This document shows positions 44,939 to 54,500 of a DNA stretch of 64,000 bases, one piece after another. Position 1 is the first letter of the stretch; each line of letters starts with the position of its first letter. A model generated the notes under the pieces. The model saw only the letters and a program-made list of their open reading frames with translations, was not told the DNA's origin and did not search any database. A program made the translations under genes and the position numbers. This DNA is from Eretmocerus hayati (taxonomy: Eukaryota; Arthropoda; Insecta; Hymenoptera; Aphelinidae), in NCBI GenBank assembly GCA_029851415.1, contig CM056744.1:104193338-104257337 (forward strand), written 5' to 3'.

Positions 44939-45077
44939 TCGAAAGCCATGCGGAGCCATCATCAGTCGACAAAGAGCTGTGAAGCCGTTAACACGACAGA
45001 ACATTCAGTTCCTGAAGAGCATCGGTCTGAGAATTGCTGCCCGTGGTGGGAAATAACTTGTATATTTTTCTGTTGCA

Positions 45078-46308
45078 ATGGAAGAGGCTCTAAATATTCA
45101 ATCACCGGTCGCTTACGACGAATCGGTGGCGTACTATGAGGTTCACGCGCATCAGCCGTACGCCACATCAACGTTCAACAACGGTGATGAGATTAGAATA
45201 TCAATTCAACATCAAGACTTGAGTCTGCTCCCTTCTCGGAGTTCACTCCACGTAAGCGGCGAGTTAACCAAGACAGATGAAACTCCATTGACTGTCACAA
45301 AGTTTGTGAATAATAGCCCATGTTACCTTTTTGAAGATGGTATTTACAATGTCAATGGGGTGGAGATAGATAGGTGTAAGAATGTGGGTATGACAAGTGT
45401 CATGAAAGGTTGGTCATCATTTCAACCAAATCAGAGAATAACACTAGAGAACGCTGGTTAGATTGATGTAGAGGAAACTCGATCGATATGTGACGCAAAT
45501 GGCATTTTGATGTATTGATTTCTTTGAACATTATGTTCGGCTTTGCTGAGGATTACCGAAAAATTGTGGTCAATGCTAAGCATGAACTAGTGCTTGTCCG
45601 ATCTCGTTCGGACTTGGACTGTGTCACTCAAACTACTGTGCGGGATGGTGAAAATCGGGTGTATGAAAATTTCAAAAAAACCTTGAATAAAGTAGAATGG
45701 CTCATGCCGTGGTCTCGGATAGAGTGAAGATTCATCTCTTCAAATATATTCAGAGAGACAAGCCTATCAGTATGAGTTTTCGAACGTGGGAGTTGCACAA
45801 GTATCGTCTCTTACCAACTGCTCAAAAACATGTATGGACGGTCAAGGCTTCGAGTCAACTCGAAAAACCACGCTTCGTTATTCTTGCTTTCCAAACGAAT
45901 CGGAAAAATGTCAAAGACAAGAGTTGGAGTCAATTCGACCACTGCAGTGTTAGTGATATCAAACTATTTCTCAATTCACAATGTTATCCATGTGAAAACA
46001 AAAACATGCAAATTGATCGCAATCAATTCGCCATTCTGTATGACATGTACTGTAATTTCCAGAATTCATTTTATGGAAAAGAGAATGAGCCCATGTTAAC
46101 AAAATCTCAATTCATTACGTACGAACCATTGATATTTATCGATTGTTCAAAACATAATGAGACAATGAAGAGCGCACCGATTGATATTCGCCTCAAGTTT
46201 GAATCTAGGAATAATTTTCCTGCGAATATATCAGCCTATTGTTTGATATTACACGACAGAATTGTTGAGTATAATCCAATCAGCGGCAACGTGAATAAAC
46301 TTGTTTGA
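45078..46308 (+). pseudogene. Double-jelly-roll-type major capsid protein of an endogenous virus, broken
   Basis: ATG 45,078 opens a frame with SVAYYEVHAHQPYATSTFN, SLLPSRSSLHVSGEL and NGVEIDRCKNVGMTS, ending at TAG 45,459-45,461. The same frame continues briefly, then the reading frame changes at about 45,500-45,515 (segment with MFGFAEDYRKIVVNAKHEL) and again at about 45,700-45,715 (segment with VKIHLFKYIQRDKP, TWELHKYRLLPT, FVILAFQTNRK and SAYCLILHDRIVEY) to TGA 46,306-46,308. Full span about 1.23 kb (about 410 codons). These motifs are shared with uncharacterised insect proteins that I take to be hexon-like capsids of Polinton/adintovirus elements. Three breaks make it non-functional. Confidence 0.78.
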
Positions 46309-46314
46309 GGAGAG

Positions 46315-46338
46315 AGAGTGGGGGAAACTCTATAAAAT
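46315..46338 (+). promoter_or_regulatory. Virus promoter 3: GTGGGGG box plus TATA
   Basis: GAGAGTGGGGGAAACTC followed by TATAAAAT (46,331), 45 bp upstream of ATG 46,376. It begins within 10 bp of the capsid gene stop, so genes are tightly packed. Confidence 0.65.
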
Positions 46339-46375
46339 CAGCCGTCGGATACTCTAAAAGTTATTCTACCTCGAG

Positions 46376-46787
46376 ATGGAGTACGTGGTGGACATGCAAG
46401 CAACCAGTAGATGATTTCGTCTTAAAAAAGCTGTCCATAGCTCCACTCAATGGTGATTCAAAGCCTCGAGTATTTCTATTCCAACAACCATTCCCGTTCC
46501 GGAGATTTGCAGAGAAATACAGACGAGAAAATACTTGGCTTGAAAGAGCTTATCATGGCATCTCTTGGGAAGCTGGTGAAATTTCCTATACTGAGATAGG
46601 CAATGCACTCCGAGAAAATCTTAAGGATGCAACAATGATTCACGTAGTGGGTCAAATGAAGAAGAAGTGGTCGGAGCGCTTCAAATTCAAAGTTCGTGAC
46701 GTCACAGAATCAGGATTTGTAAACTTGGAAATGATATACTCACAGAAGTTGGTGACTGTCTGTCCGCATCACACAGAGTCTTACTAA
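46376..46787 (+). pseudogene. Conserved virus-associated protein, frameshifted near the start
   Basis: ATG 46,376 reads MEYVVDMQ and then meets a stop; the neighbouring frame picks up at about 46,398 with KQPVDDFVLKKLSIAPLNGD and runs to TAA 46,785-46,787. Conserved-looking blocks are FLFQQPFPFRR, NTWLERAYHGISWEAG, YTEIGNALRENLKDAT and KKKWSERFKFKV. I know this pattern from uncharacterised proteins widespread in insect genomes next to the same capsid genes. Function unknown. One small indel at 46,395-46,402 explains the break. Confidence 0.6.
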
Positions 46788-46856
46788 GCGGTGTGTGCTC
46801 AGCATTATTCGGAATTGATCAGAAAATTTTTGAAAAATCACAAGAGAAATGAGATT

Positions 46857-46877
46857 GAGTGGGAGTGACTATAAAAG
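46857..46877 (+). promoter_or_regulatory. Virus promoter 4: GTGGGAG box plus TATA
   Basis: GAGTGGGAGTGAC followed by TATAAAAG (46,870), 46 bp upstream of ATG 46,916. The clearest copy of the composite promoter. Confidence 0.7.
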
Positions 46878-46915
46878 GCGTTCAAGGGCTGAACTGACGT
46901 CATTCTATCAATACG

Positions 46916-47068
46916 ATGGGTAACAGTCACAGCGACAAGCAAGAGCGTACTCCTCTTTTAGAGGATTACAGAAAAAATCAAGGTGAGCCATCTCGTGACG
47001 AGTGGAAGAGTTATGGGCGCAATCCCTCTTCTGCCCCACTTAAAGTTCCTCGTCAAGAAGGATTATGA
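46916..47068 (+). CDS. 50-residue protein with N-myristoylation-type start
   Basis: ATG 46,916 to TGA 47,066-47,068, intact. It begins MGNSHSDKQER: Gly at 2, small residues at 3-4 and Ser-rich context at 4-6 fit an N-myristoylation signal, and the rest is polar and charged (LLEDYRKNQGEP, SRDEWKSYG). Own TATA box 46 bp upstream, within a row of virus genes. Likely a small membrane-targeted virus protein; no homologue recognised. Too short for most gene finders. Confidence 0.55.
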   Translation: MGNSHSDKQERTPLLEDYRKNQGEPSRDEWKSYGRNPSSAPLKVPRQEGL

Positions 47069-47091
47069 GAAAGTGAGACCTTGGAAATGAG

Positions 47092-47157
47092 TGGGAGGTG
47101 GTGGTGGCGGCTCGACTTTGGAAGAGTGGAGGGAGCGCCGTCTGAAAGGTATAAAAC
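47092..47157 (+). promoter_or_regulatory. Virus promoter 5: GTGGGAG box and TATA, separated
   Basis: GAGTGGGAGGTGG (about 47,091) and a second GAGTGGAGGG (47,124) lie upstream of TATAAAAC (47,150). The TATA is 60 bp before ATG 47,210. Confidence 0.6.
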
Positions 47158-47209
47158 CGAGTGAAGAACTGTGGAGAAACATTTTTGTTGAGCACTCGTG
47201 ACGAGCAAG

Positions 47210-47698
47210 ATGGGTTACTTCTTCACTGTCTGCGTGCACTTCCTCGATGAGGCTGGAAAATCTCAGAGGATCGAGGTCTCACACTCTTACAAAGGGACGC
47301 CTGCCATCGAAAATTGGAGTCTACTACCTGGAGAAGTCAAGGTCAAGGTCAATCTCTACCACGAGGATGATTTATGCAAGACATGCTTGGAGACAGCAAA
47401 GATTGAATTTGATACCATGAATAACAACTTGTGGATTTCCGATCGTTTCTTCTATAATTTTGAGACCAAAAATTATTGTGATTACTATCGTGAGCGGATC
47501 ATTCAAGATGCTGCGATGTACCTTGCAAACGAAAAGTATCAGCGTTCCACACAATATTTAGGCAAGCTGAACTTATGGGTGAATAATTTGAACGACTGTG
47601 GAATTGGTAAAGGAGATCATTCACGTATGCAGGCATTGAACATTGAAGTTTACGAGCACGACTATCCTACATTTGAGAATGAATGGAAAAAATACTAA
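47210..47698 (+). CDS. Intact 162-residue protein of the virus block, unknown function
   Basis: ATG 47,210 (MGYFFTVCVHF) to TAA 47,696-47,698, uninterrupted. Acidic and aromatic-rich; contains IENWSLLPGEVKVKVNLYHEDD, LCKTCLETAK, ISDRFFYNFETKNYC and YLGKLNLWVNNLNDCGIGKGD. A CKTC pair and scattered Cys are present but no zinc finger is clear. No signal peptide or membrane segment. An earlier GTG in frame at 47,198 is not a likely start. Own TATA box upstream and a canonical histone-type stem-loop 20 nt after the stop. Intact while its capsid neighbours are broken, so either younger decay by chance or retained. Confidence 0.6.
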   Translation: MGYFFTVCVHFLDEAGKSQRIEVSHSYKGTPAIENWSLLPGEVKVKVNLYHEDDLCKTCLETAKIEFDTMNNNLWISDRFFYNFETKNYCDYYRERIIQDAAMYLANEKYQRSTQYLGKLNLWVNNLNDCGIGKGDHSRMQALNIEVYEHDYPTFENEWKKY

Positions 47699-47718
47699 TG
47701 TGAACAGACAACCCAATC

Positions 47719-47734
47719 GGCCCTTTTCAGGGCC
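47719..47734 (+). promoter_or_regulatory. Histone-type mRNA 3' stem-loop, copy 2 (canonical)
   Basis: GGCCCTTTTCAGGGCC: a perfect 6-bp stem with a TTTC loop, followed by ACCA and preceded by CCAATC. It starts 21 nt after the TAA at 47,698. Every consensus position of the replication-dependent histone mRNA 3' element is met. The 5' flank matches copy 1 at 26,533. Confidence 0.85.
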
Positions 47735-47778
47735 ACCAAAATTTCATACGTATGAACAAACTGTCCAAAAAAAAATTT

Positions 47779-47848
47779 GCCAGAACCCGGAATCGAACCG
47801 GGATCTCATGATCAAAAGTCAGGCGCTCTACCGTTGAGCCATTCTGCC
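47779..47848 (-). tRNA. tRNA-like gene, anticodon loop CTTTTGA (TTT, Lys by position)
   Basis: Minus-strand 70-nt cloverleaf: acceptor GGCAGAA/TTCTGGC (one mismatch at pair 2), D arm GCTC/GAGC with AACGGTA loop, anticodon stem CCTGA/TCATG (one mismatch) with loop CTTTTGA, four-base variable region, T arm CCCGG/CCGGG with TTCGATT loop. A box TGGCTCAACGG and B box GGTTCGATTCC are consensus. A run of nine T follows the 3' end, a Pol III terminator. The two mismatches and G at position 37 (normally A in Lys tRNA) suggest a divergent or virus-borne tRNA, or a recent pseudogene. It points towards the last virus gene, 80 bp away. Confidence 0.75.
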
Positions 47849-47879
47849 TTACAAACGTAGAGTGTGCAAAGTAGAATCT

Positions 47880-47970
47880 ACAACACGCACGCCCACACAC
47901 ACACATACAGACACACACACACACACACACGCAAGCACGCACACACACAAACACACACACACACACACAC
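47880..47970 (+). repeat. (CA)n microsatellite
   Basis: CA-rich run with CG and A interruptions, just inside the right 255-bp inverted repeat. Confidence 0.95.
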
Positions 47971-47999
47971 CGGGACAGACTGGTTTGAGCACTGGAGGC

Positions 48000-48254
48000 G
48001 TTGAAACCGGCTGGTGTCCGGCCCGAGACACGGCTCTTGAGTCCCGCAAAGCCTGGGCCGGTTTCAAAACAGCAGCCTTGAAACACCCAGCAGGCTCAAA
48101 AAACACGTCAAGGCTCGGCCGGTTTCAAAACAGCACCCGTGTTTCAAAGCTGCTGTTTCATCTTCACATCAAGGCTAAGCCGGTTCCAAAACAGTCGTTT
48201 TAAAACACCCGTGTTTTAAGACTGCTGTTTTCAAACCGGCCTAGCCTATCTACT
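48000..48254 (-). repeat. 255-bp inverted repeat, right copy (...CT)
   Basis: Inverted partner of 22,464-22,718, ending CCTATCTACT and followed by CACACAC. Equal length and over 90% identity. Together the two copies bound 25.8 kb that holds all recognised virus genes. Confidence 0.75.
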
Positions 48255-49058
48255 CACACACTTACTCGGTGGAAGAGAAAATTAATATCGCGCGCGGACA
48301 AAGATCACAATCATTCGAGCCTTCGTGTAAACAGAGCAAATATTCACGAGTCACTATTTCTATCAAGGATGTAGTTAGTACTCGAACTAATGACATATCT
48401 ATTTTTCCATCGAAGTTTTGGGGAGGATTTTTAGTGCATCTATGAGAATGGTCTTCGGAAACCGCTTTCTGCTCCGGCTTTCCTGTCCTCCACGTGTTGC
48501 GACTTCAAACCTACCATATTAAGTTCTGAAAAACAAAATAAATATGCTTTCTCAAATCACAGCAGGAACTGTGTTATGTATAGTCCAATCACCACAAGAA
48601 TCCCTGGGAGATTCTCTAAAGATCGAAAAATGTAGTGACTTACCTCAATATGCCAATTGACATGAAGATGGTTGAATCGTTACGTGAGCTCGGATATTTT
48701 TCCATTTTGATCGCGAGGGCTCGTACGCCGATAACGTTGAATCATCATAGAACATGCTTCGTCAAGGTATCAAGTAGACTCATTCTCGAATCTTGAATCA
48801 TTGACTCAGTTGCTCAAAATTTGCTCTGATCGCTCTCAAACTTTGATCTGATTAAACCGAAAGGACAAAACGCATTCTAGATATATATTTCGGGACATAA
48901 GATCCATCTGAATCAACAGATTGAGTAGAAAATTTGATTTCAAATTGTATGATAATAGTACATTGAGCAATAAAGGTGAAAAGACCGTTTTCCGCATGTG
49001 TGAGCATGACAAATGCGGAAAAGTAACCTTGGCGTATGAGCCGATATTTTAGAGTGAG
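48255..49058. other. Non-coding stretch
   Basis: No gene, array or RNA recognised. Confidence 0.35.
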
Positions 49059-49059
49059 A

Positions 49060-49680
49060 AAAAGTAGCTCTTCCGCACAACATGCCTACGATCCAGTTTG
49101 CATTTGAAAACTACTTCGTGCAGTGAATGTCAATTGATTGGCTATGTGGTATGAGTCTGTGAATCCGGTTGAATTAATCTTAATAAATCTTCCTTGAAAG
49201 TGAGGCAAGAGTCAATATATTGATATGGTAGATCCATGAATGGTATTCTTGTTCACTCCGAGTCTCTCAATTTAACATGAATTGATCAAACTAGACATCA
49301 ATGCTTTGTCATGATAATTTCTCCTCCCACGAATAATCTTGTTTGAACCGGGATCGTCATTTCCATCGGCAGTACCCGTCAGTATTACCTCCTGAATATA
49401 TAAATCCGAGTTTTCTATCAGAAAAATGTACTCAATTGCAAAGAGTTTCCCAATTCTCTGATTGCCAAGCGATCGATCAAGTACTTGAGAGTGTCAGTTG
49501 TACATCTTTATATAATGAATTTATTCATTTTTGTTACTCTTTTCTTACCCATTGAAGTTAATATGCAGATGGACAGGAGATTGACAAGTCCGTCACGTGA
49601 GTTAAATTATTTCTTGATTCCGACCCCGAGAAACATTGGGACATCATTTTTCGATCATAATAAAGTTTACTGACCGGAAG
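49060..49680 (+). repeat. Duplicated gene 5' region, copy B
   Basis: Paralogue of 1,088-1,690 (see there). It includes the second signal-peptide exon. Confidence 0.6.
49515..49596 (+). CDS. Secreted-peptide first exon, copy B
   Basis: ATG 49,515 encodes 27 residues (MNLFIFVTLFLPIEVNMQM then DRRLTSPS) plus one base before GTGAGT at 49,597, phase 1. The hydrophobic core and VNMQM are kept with copy A at 1,509, and silent differences (TTA/TTG, GTT/GTC) are present. It lacks a recognised second exon. Phase fits the two-module cysteine-rich exons at 20-21 kb, but no link on this strand within several kb was found. Confidence 0.45.
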
Positions 49681-49689
49681 AGGTCATCA

Positions 49690-50068
49690 CATTCGGATCA
49701 CAGATTTGGCTGAAACTTTGGGAACATTCCTCTTTCAGTGCCAAAAGATGAAACCCAGAATTATAGACCCTAACGCTCAAGCGTTTTCGAGCTACAACCA
49801 AGGACATAAGCATTGCCCATATGGGCCCATGTTAAAAATCATACATATAGGTATACCTGCAATGCTAATGTCCTTGGCTGTAGCTCGGAAACTTTTGAGC
49901 GTTAGGCTCTATAATTTTGGGTTTCATCTTTTGGCACTAACCAGGATAGGTCATCACATCCGGATGACGAATTTGGCTGAGACTTTGGAAATTGTTTCCT
50001 TTCAGTGCCAAAGGATGAAACCCAAAATTATAGACCCTAACGCTCAAGCGATTCCTAGCTACAGCTAA
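49690..50068. repeat. Hairpin repeat plus direct copy
   Basis: 49,735-49,819 pairs with 49,858-49,943 (AGATGAAACCCAGAATTATAG with the reverse complement of CTATAATTTTGGGTTTCATCT; AACGCTCAA with TTGAGCGTT). A further direct copy spans about 49,930-50,065. The loop contains CCATATGGGCCCATG, also seen at 2,560 and 19,180. Confidence 0.75.
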
Positions 50069-50099
50069 GGGTGATGACAGACAAAGCGCTACGCCATGA

Positions 50100-50141
50100 T
50101 TTTGCGCCACGCCACGACACGCCACGCCACGCCACGCCACA
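50100..50141 (-). repeat. Pentanucleotide array (GCCAC)n
   Basis: About seven units of GCCAC with one variant (GACAC). Confidence 0.8.
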
Positions 50142-50842
50142 CAAAATTTTTGATCGAGTACAGTAGTCTATGGTGAATAAGTATGACTGGTGCGAAACTC
50201 GTGACTGTCTGCTCCCGGTGATGTTGCTGATGCTGGCCGTTTCCGCACCGGCCGTCGCGAGACCCGGGCGAAGTCAGATCAGGACTCTATAGACCAAATT
50301 CGTAGGTGAGCACCGGGTCTACCCGGGAGGCTATGAAAATGAAGCGATGGCGACGACGCCAATGGTGCTCACGGTTGCAGTGGGTTTCTCGCGGGTATAC
50401 AGCCGGCCCAGCCAGTGCGTTCCCGAACTGACCTGGGTGGCAAGTTGTGCATGGGATAGGACTGATAGGAGAGAGAATCAAGGAGAGCTGGTATGACGAC
50501 AATGCACCAGGTCACTGCGCGGGTTGTGTGTTTTATGCTCTCCTAGAAAAACAGCTAGAAAACCGTGGTTTGGAAGTGCTCGAATTTTGTAAACAAAGCG
50601 GAGGTCGATTGAGGACGGCGAGCCGGGTGGTCGACGTTGCATGGCGCCGCTGTTCCTGACGAGTGCTGTTTGACGAGGTCAACCCGGCACCACCATACCC
50701 AAGTCCTGCACAAAAATCTCCGCTTATCTCTCGTTGCCTGTGTTTATTGGAGGTAAATTTGTGGGGTAGGCTTATAATATAGAGAATTTTCAACTATAGG
50801 TTTATAGACCTTCAATGTTTTTTTTTTCTTTTTTATTCATTT

Positions 50843-51075
50843 GCAGGTTTCGGAGTCACACAGAATTATTTTGGAACCCAAGATTATCGGAACTAGGTTT
50901 CCAGTCAGATTCCTTACTGCTCCTCCCTGGCCTTTCTCTTTCACCCTATCGAGGTTGTGAAAAGTGTGGAGAATGTGTGAATTGGTCAAGCTCAAGTCAT
51001 ATCTGTCCCAAGAGATGTATCACACGAAAATTTGATATCCCTCAGACAAGACTCGGGGTGATCCTTGTGATCTGA
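50843..51075 (+). CDS. Possible terminal exon, weak
   Basis: After a strong pyrimidine tract and TTTGCAG acceptor (about 50,842-50,846) the sequence stays open to TGA 51,075 and includes GCEKCGECVNW and HICPKRC. The cysteine spacing is unlike the CS-alpha-beta pattern. No upstream exon or family recognised. Confidence 0.2.
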
Positions 51076-51228
51076 AGAATTTGAACAACATCCCAGAATT
51101 TGTGCTTAGACTGAAGAAGAAGAATCCTGAAATAGTTTGAGGCCTCAATCAAACACTCAGTTAGTATTGAGTGTTTCGGACTCAATCAAGAGTCTCAGAG
51201 TCAAAGAGCGATTTCAAATGATTTTCCA

Positions 51229-51986
51229 TGGCCTAGAATGAAAGAGTCCAATAGCTCAGCATTATACAGTGAACTAAGTATCAAACTCATTCCTGTACAC
51301 CATGTGGCTCAGTAAATTCAAAATCCAAGGTCCTCTACAACTCCAAATAAGTATCTTCTTAGAGCGTTTCCACCACATACAAAAGTTTCGAGCAGTATGA
51401 TGAAATGTCTTGAGAGACTGAGTTTGAGATATGCAATTTGTATACTGTTCAATGTAATTGCTCAAAATTTCAAACTCTGAAACCCGAAAACACTTCAACT
51501 CCACTTGAAGAATCGAACCAGCCCCACAAGCTCAACATTTTCTGCACCAAAGTAGCCAACTCATACCAGGATAGCTGGGGGATCTCATTGAAATTAGTCT
51601 GGAAATTTCAACATCTTTGAGTCATTCACCTGCCATGCCAACATCGCAGAAGAATCTCAGATATCGGAAGATGAATCTTACCCATCTAAGAAAAGTAGCT
51701 TGTCAATACACATGAGGGATCTCTTTGACTTGGACTCATCCATGAATAATACTTCTCTCAAAGTCAGTGAAAAAGTACGCTCTCCTCCCAAAAGTGAAAT
51801 CCACGAATACTTCAACTTTACAAGACATAAGTAAACAAAAAGACTAAATACCAAAAATGTCTAGAAAAGGAACTGAGTATTAGTTGGCAAGTTCACTCTG
51901 CTAAAACTAGTATGGGTAATCAAAATGCAACATCTAGGATTATCAGAGTTAGCACACTCTGTCTTGGTATGCATCGATGGAAACCA
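51229..51986 (+). repeat. Near-identical inverted repeat, left copy
   Basis: Reverse complement of 63,243-64,000 (paired positions sum to 115,229). No difference seen in compared parts: the 76- and 60-residue ORFs read from both copies are identical. Content is not recognisably coding. The match runs to the window edge, so the repeat may be longer. Confidence 0.92.
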
Positions 51987-52697
51987 TAATAAACCAATTC
52001 CATATATCGGAAGATGATCCAAGAACGTATTTATAAATAGTTTTTGAATGGCAATCATTTGCTGAAATGGGTATCCATGCGTATGTGCACTGTTATCTTA
52101 TACTTTGATGAATTGAGTTGATACTCCTTATTTTTTCGTGACATGTCAAACCATTTTTAGACAATTTTTATGGAAAGCTGGTAGAGAAGTGGAATGAGAG
52201 CATAAGCTAACACTTCATCTTGGATGTGATTGCATTAATGTCTGGAATAAACTATTACAAAATGCATCTGCCTACTCTGTGAATCCAACTAAGTGCTTTG
52301 TATTGTATTGTTGAAGTGAATTTTTTGTAAATGCCCACTGATATCTCATTCTACTTAGACAAACCCCACGAATTGATTGGAAAAAGTATCATTTTACCAA
52401 TACACACTTCACCTGACTTGAGCCCAATTTCCACTAATTTGTAGATTATTCAATCCTGCACCAATGCAGAATTGTAAATAATGTACGCAACATTTCCAAT
52501 GAACTTTGAGCTATATTTAGCTTTACTCTTTTCAAGCATGATGATATATTTACAATATTTTTTTGTCTTAATTAAGAGCTTATCCATTCAATATAATAAA
52601 ACTCATATTAGATATGCATAAACTTTTTTGACTTTCATCCACCACAAGTTGTGTCTCCATTTGCAGTGATAATTAATGTACTGCTGTGCTACTTGTC

Positions 52698-53844
52698 TCA
52701 AGGCTTCAAGAATTCATCTATGATCACCAATACTCCGTTTGAACATTCCAGAAGATGCTGCTGAGGGACATTTGTCATGGCTTGCTTGATGGCAATCAAG
52801 TATGGATTCGGTTTCACTTCTTCCTCTTTCACTATATGCTGAATGGCATTCATGGCCTCAGTAGCTAAATTCATTGTACGCTCTTCCAAAGCTGAAATGT
52901 TCTCTTTCTCCTGAATATATCTTTTAGAAAAGGCTGGCAAGGTTTTTGAGCTTTGTATTTTCTGACTATCTTCATCGCTTTTCCTTTTTCGACTGCCATT
53001 TTTCTGGGATATCTGTTCACACACATCATCAGCAGATTCTTGATGTTTCTTGCTGGCCTTAGATTGATTTGTCCTTGAACTTTGGCTATCAGTAGCATTG
53101 TTTTGCAATTTCTTATCACTTACAACTTTGTTGCTCTGCAAATTCTCATCGCCTAATTCATCACCATCTAGAGCACTTGTCTTTTGTGTTTCTGACAGCT
53201 CTTCCTCACTTTCTTCTTCATCACTTGCCTTCTCCTTCTTCACAATTTTTTTGTAGTCCAGGTGAGGCACAAGAAAGTCTAATTTATCGGCCAAATAGTA
53301 TTTCTTAGTTGTTTTACCTGAGAGGTAAGCAGTCATAGACTTTCTGAGGTTTCTCCATTTTCTTTTCACATCTTCTTCTGGAATAAAAAAGAGTAAAGAA
53401 CTAATTACTCACAAGTATAAGGATGGATGTATTTTGAAAACCCAATCATGTTTCCACCAGTCTTTCCTCAAGATCGTAGTCTTATGAAAGACAGTAACGA
53501 AAGAGCTCTCGAAGGAGATCTCTGCTGCTTTTACAATTTTTGATTATTGCTGAATTCAAGTGAAATATGAAGGTGAGAGCCTTGTTTTCGAGAAAGTTGG
53601 GTGGCAGAATACCTACATGACTTGATTGGTTATATATTTCAAATTTTGAGTACTAACCAGTTATCTTCTGCCCTTTTGGCAGATTCTTATTTACTGCTGA
53701 AGCAATCTCACTGTAAGCTTTTTCTTTGGATGTATTGATTTTATAGTCATCATTCTTCTTATCATATAACTGAGGTCGTTGTCTGAAATTATCGATGATG
53801 TCCAGAATGAGGTTCGAGGTGCTGTGTGCTTGACTGGATGTCAT
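52698..53844 (-). CDS. MADF-domain protein of a PIF/Harbinger element
   Basis: Two exons on the minus strand: 53,658-53,844 (donor GTTAGT) and 52,698-53,377 (acceptor TTATTCCAG), phase 1 junction, about 288 residues. The N-terminus is a MADF/Myb-SANT-like DNA-binding domain: LILDIIDNFRQRPQLYD, then AYSEIASAVN, then VKRKWRNLRKSM and FLVPHLDY. An acidic and Ser-rich middle has KRKRK-like basic patches. The end has a helical block (NPYLIAIKQAM to LVIIDEF) like a BESS-type tail. It is divergent from the HARBI1-like gene, the usual two-gene arrangement in Harbinger elements, where this protein helps the transposase bind DNA and enter the nucleus. Confidence 0.8.
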
Positions 53845-54500
53845 TTTCTCTGAGAATATCGATCGTTAACTACAATTTGGCGATGATGAAATTTAACATT
53901 AACGAATAATGCGGATACATTGAGGAATCTCTAACGATAAATTCGAGTGAAATCCAACGATGAAAATTTGAAAGTTAACTCAACTCTCATTGGGAAAGTG
54001 ATTTAAAGTTTGGTTAGTACAAGGTACCCCGGCCCTACTGAACCATTCCTGAACTAAACCTGAACTGCCGTCTGTGTTCTGTTCACAACACTAATACAAC
54101 ACAAACCAAGTGCTTGTCAGTGTGATGTATCATGTCTCAAGTGTGACTGCTAGCATGAATGCAATTGCAATTGCAATCATTTTTACCATCAAGATGTGCA
54201 AAAATCCAAACAAGAGCTGATATGCCGCGTAAAAGCATTCATAGATATGCCTTCTTCTCTTCTTCTTTGCATCAGACATTAATGGACTCAGTCATAATCA
54301 TTCATCCGTTCATCAAGTCTGTTGCCTACAGGTTACTACTGAATTGTATTTTTCTACGAACCATACGTTTTTGAAAGCTGTTTACTGCACGTCATACTTA
54401 CTGTGATTAATTCAGGTGAGTATTGTGTGAATTTCTGTCACTACCTTACATTTTTTCACCATGCACCTCAACGCTTTGTATACACCCTCAGATCTCTGAA

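Noticed and set aside
44948..45171. ORFs on both strands between the capsid promoter and ATG
   Set aside because: They cover the leader region of the major capsid gene and have no domain; the capsid frame starts at 45,078.
51274..51620. Identical 60- and 76-residue ORFs in both inverted repeat copies
   Set aside because: Their identity follows from the repeat itself; they overlap on opposite strands and have no recognisable domain.
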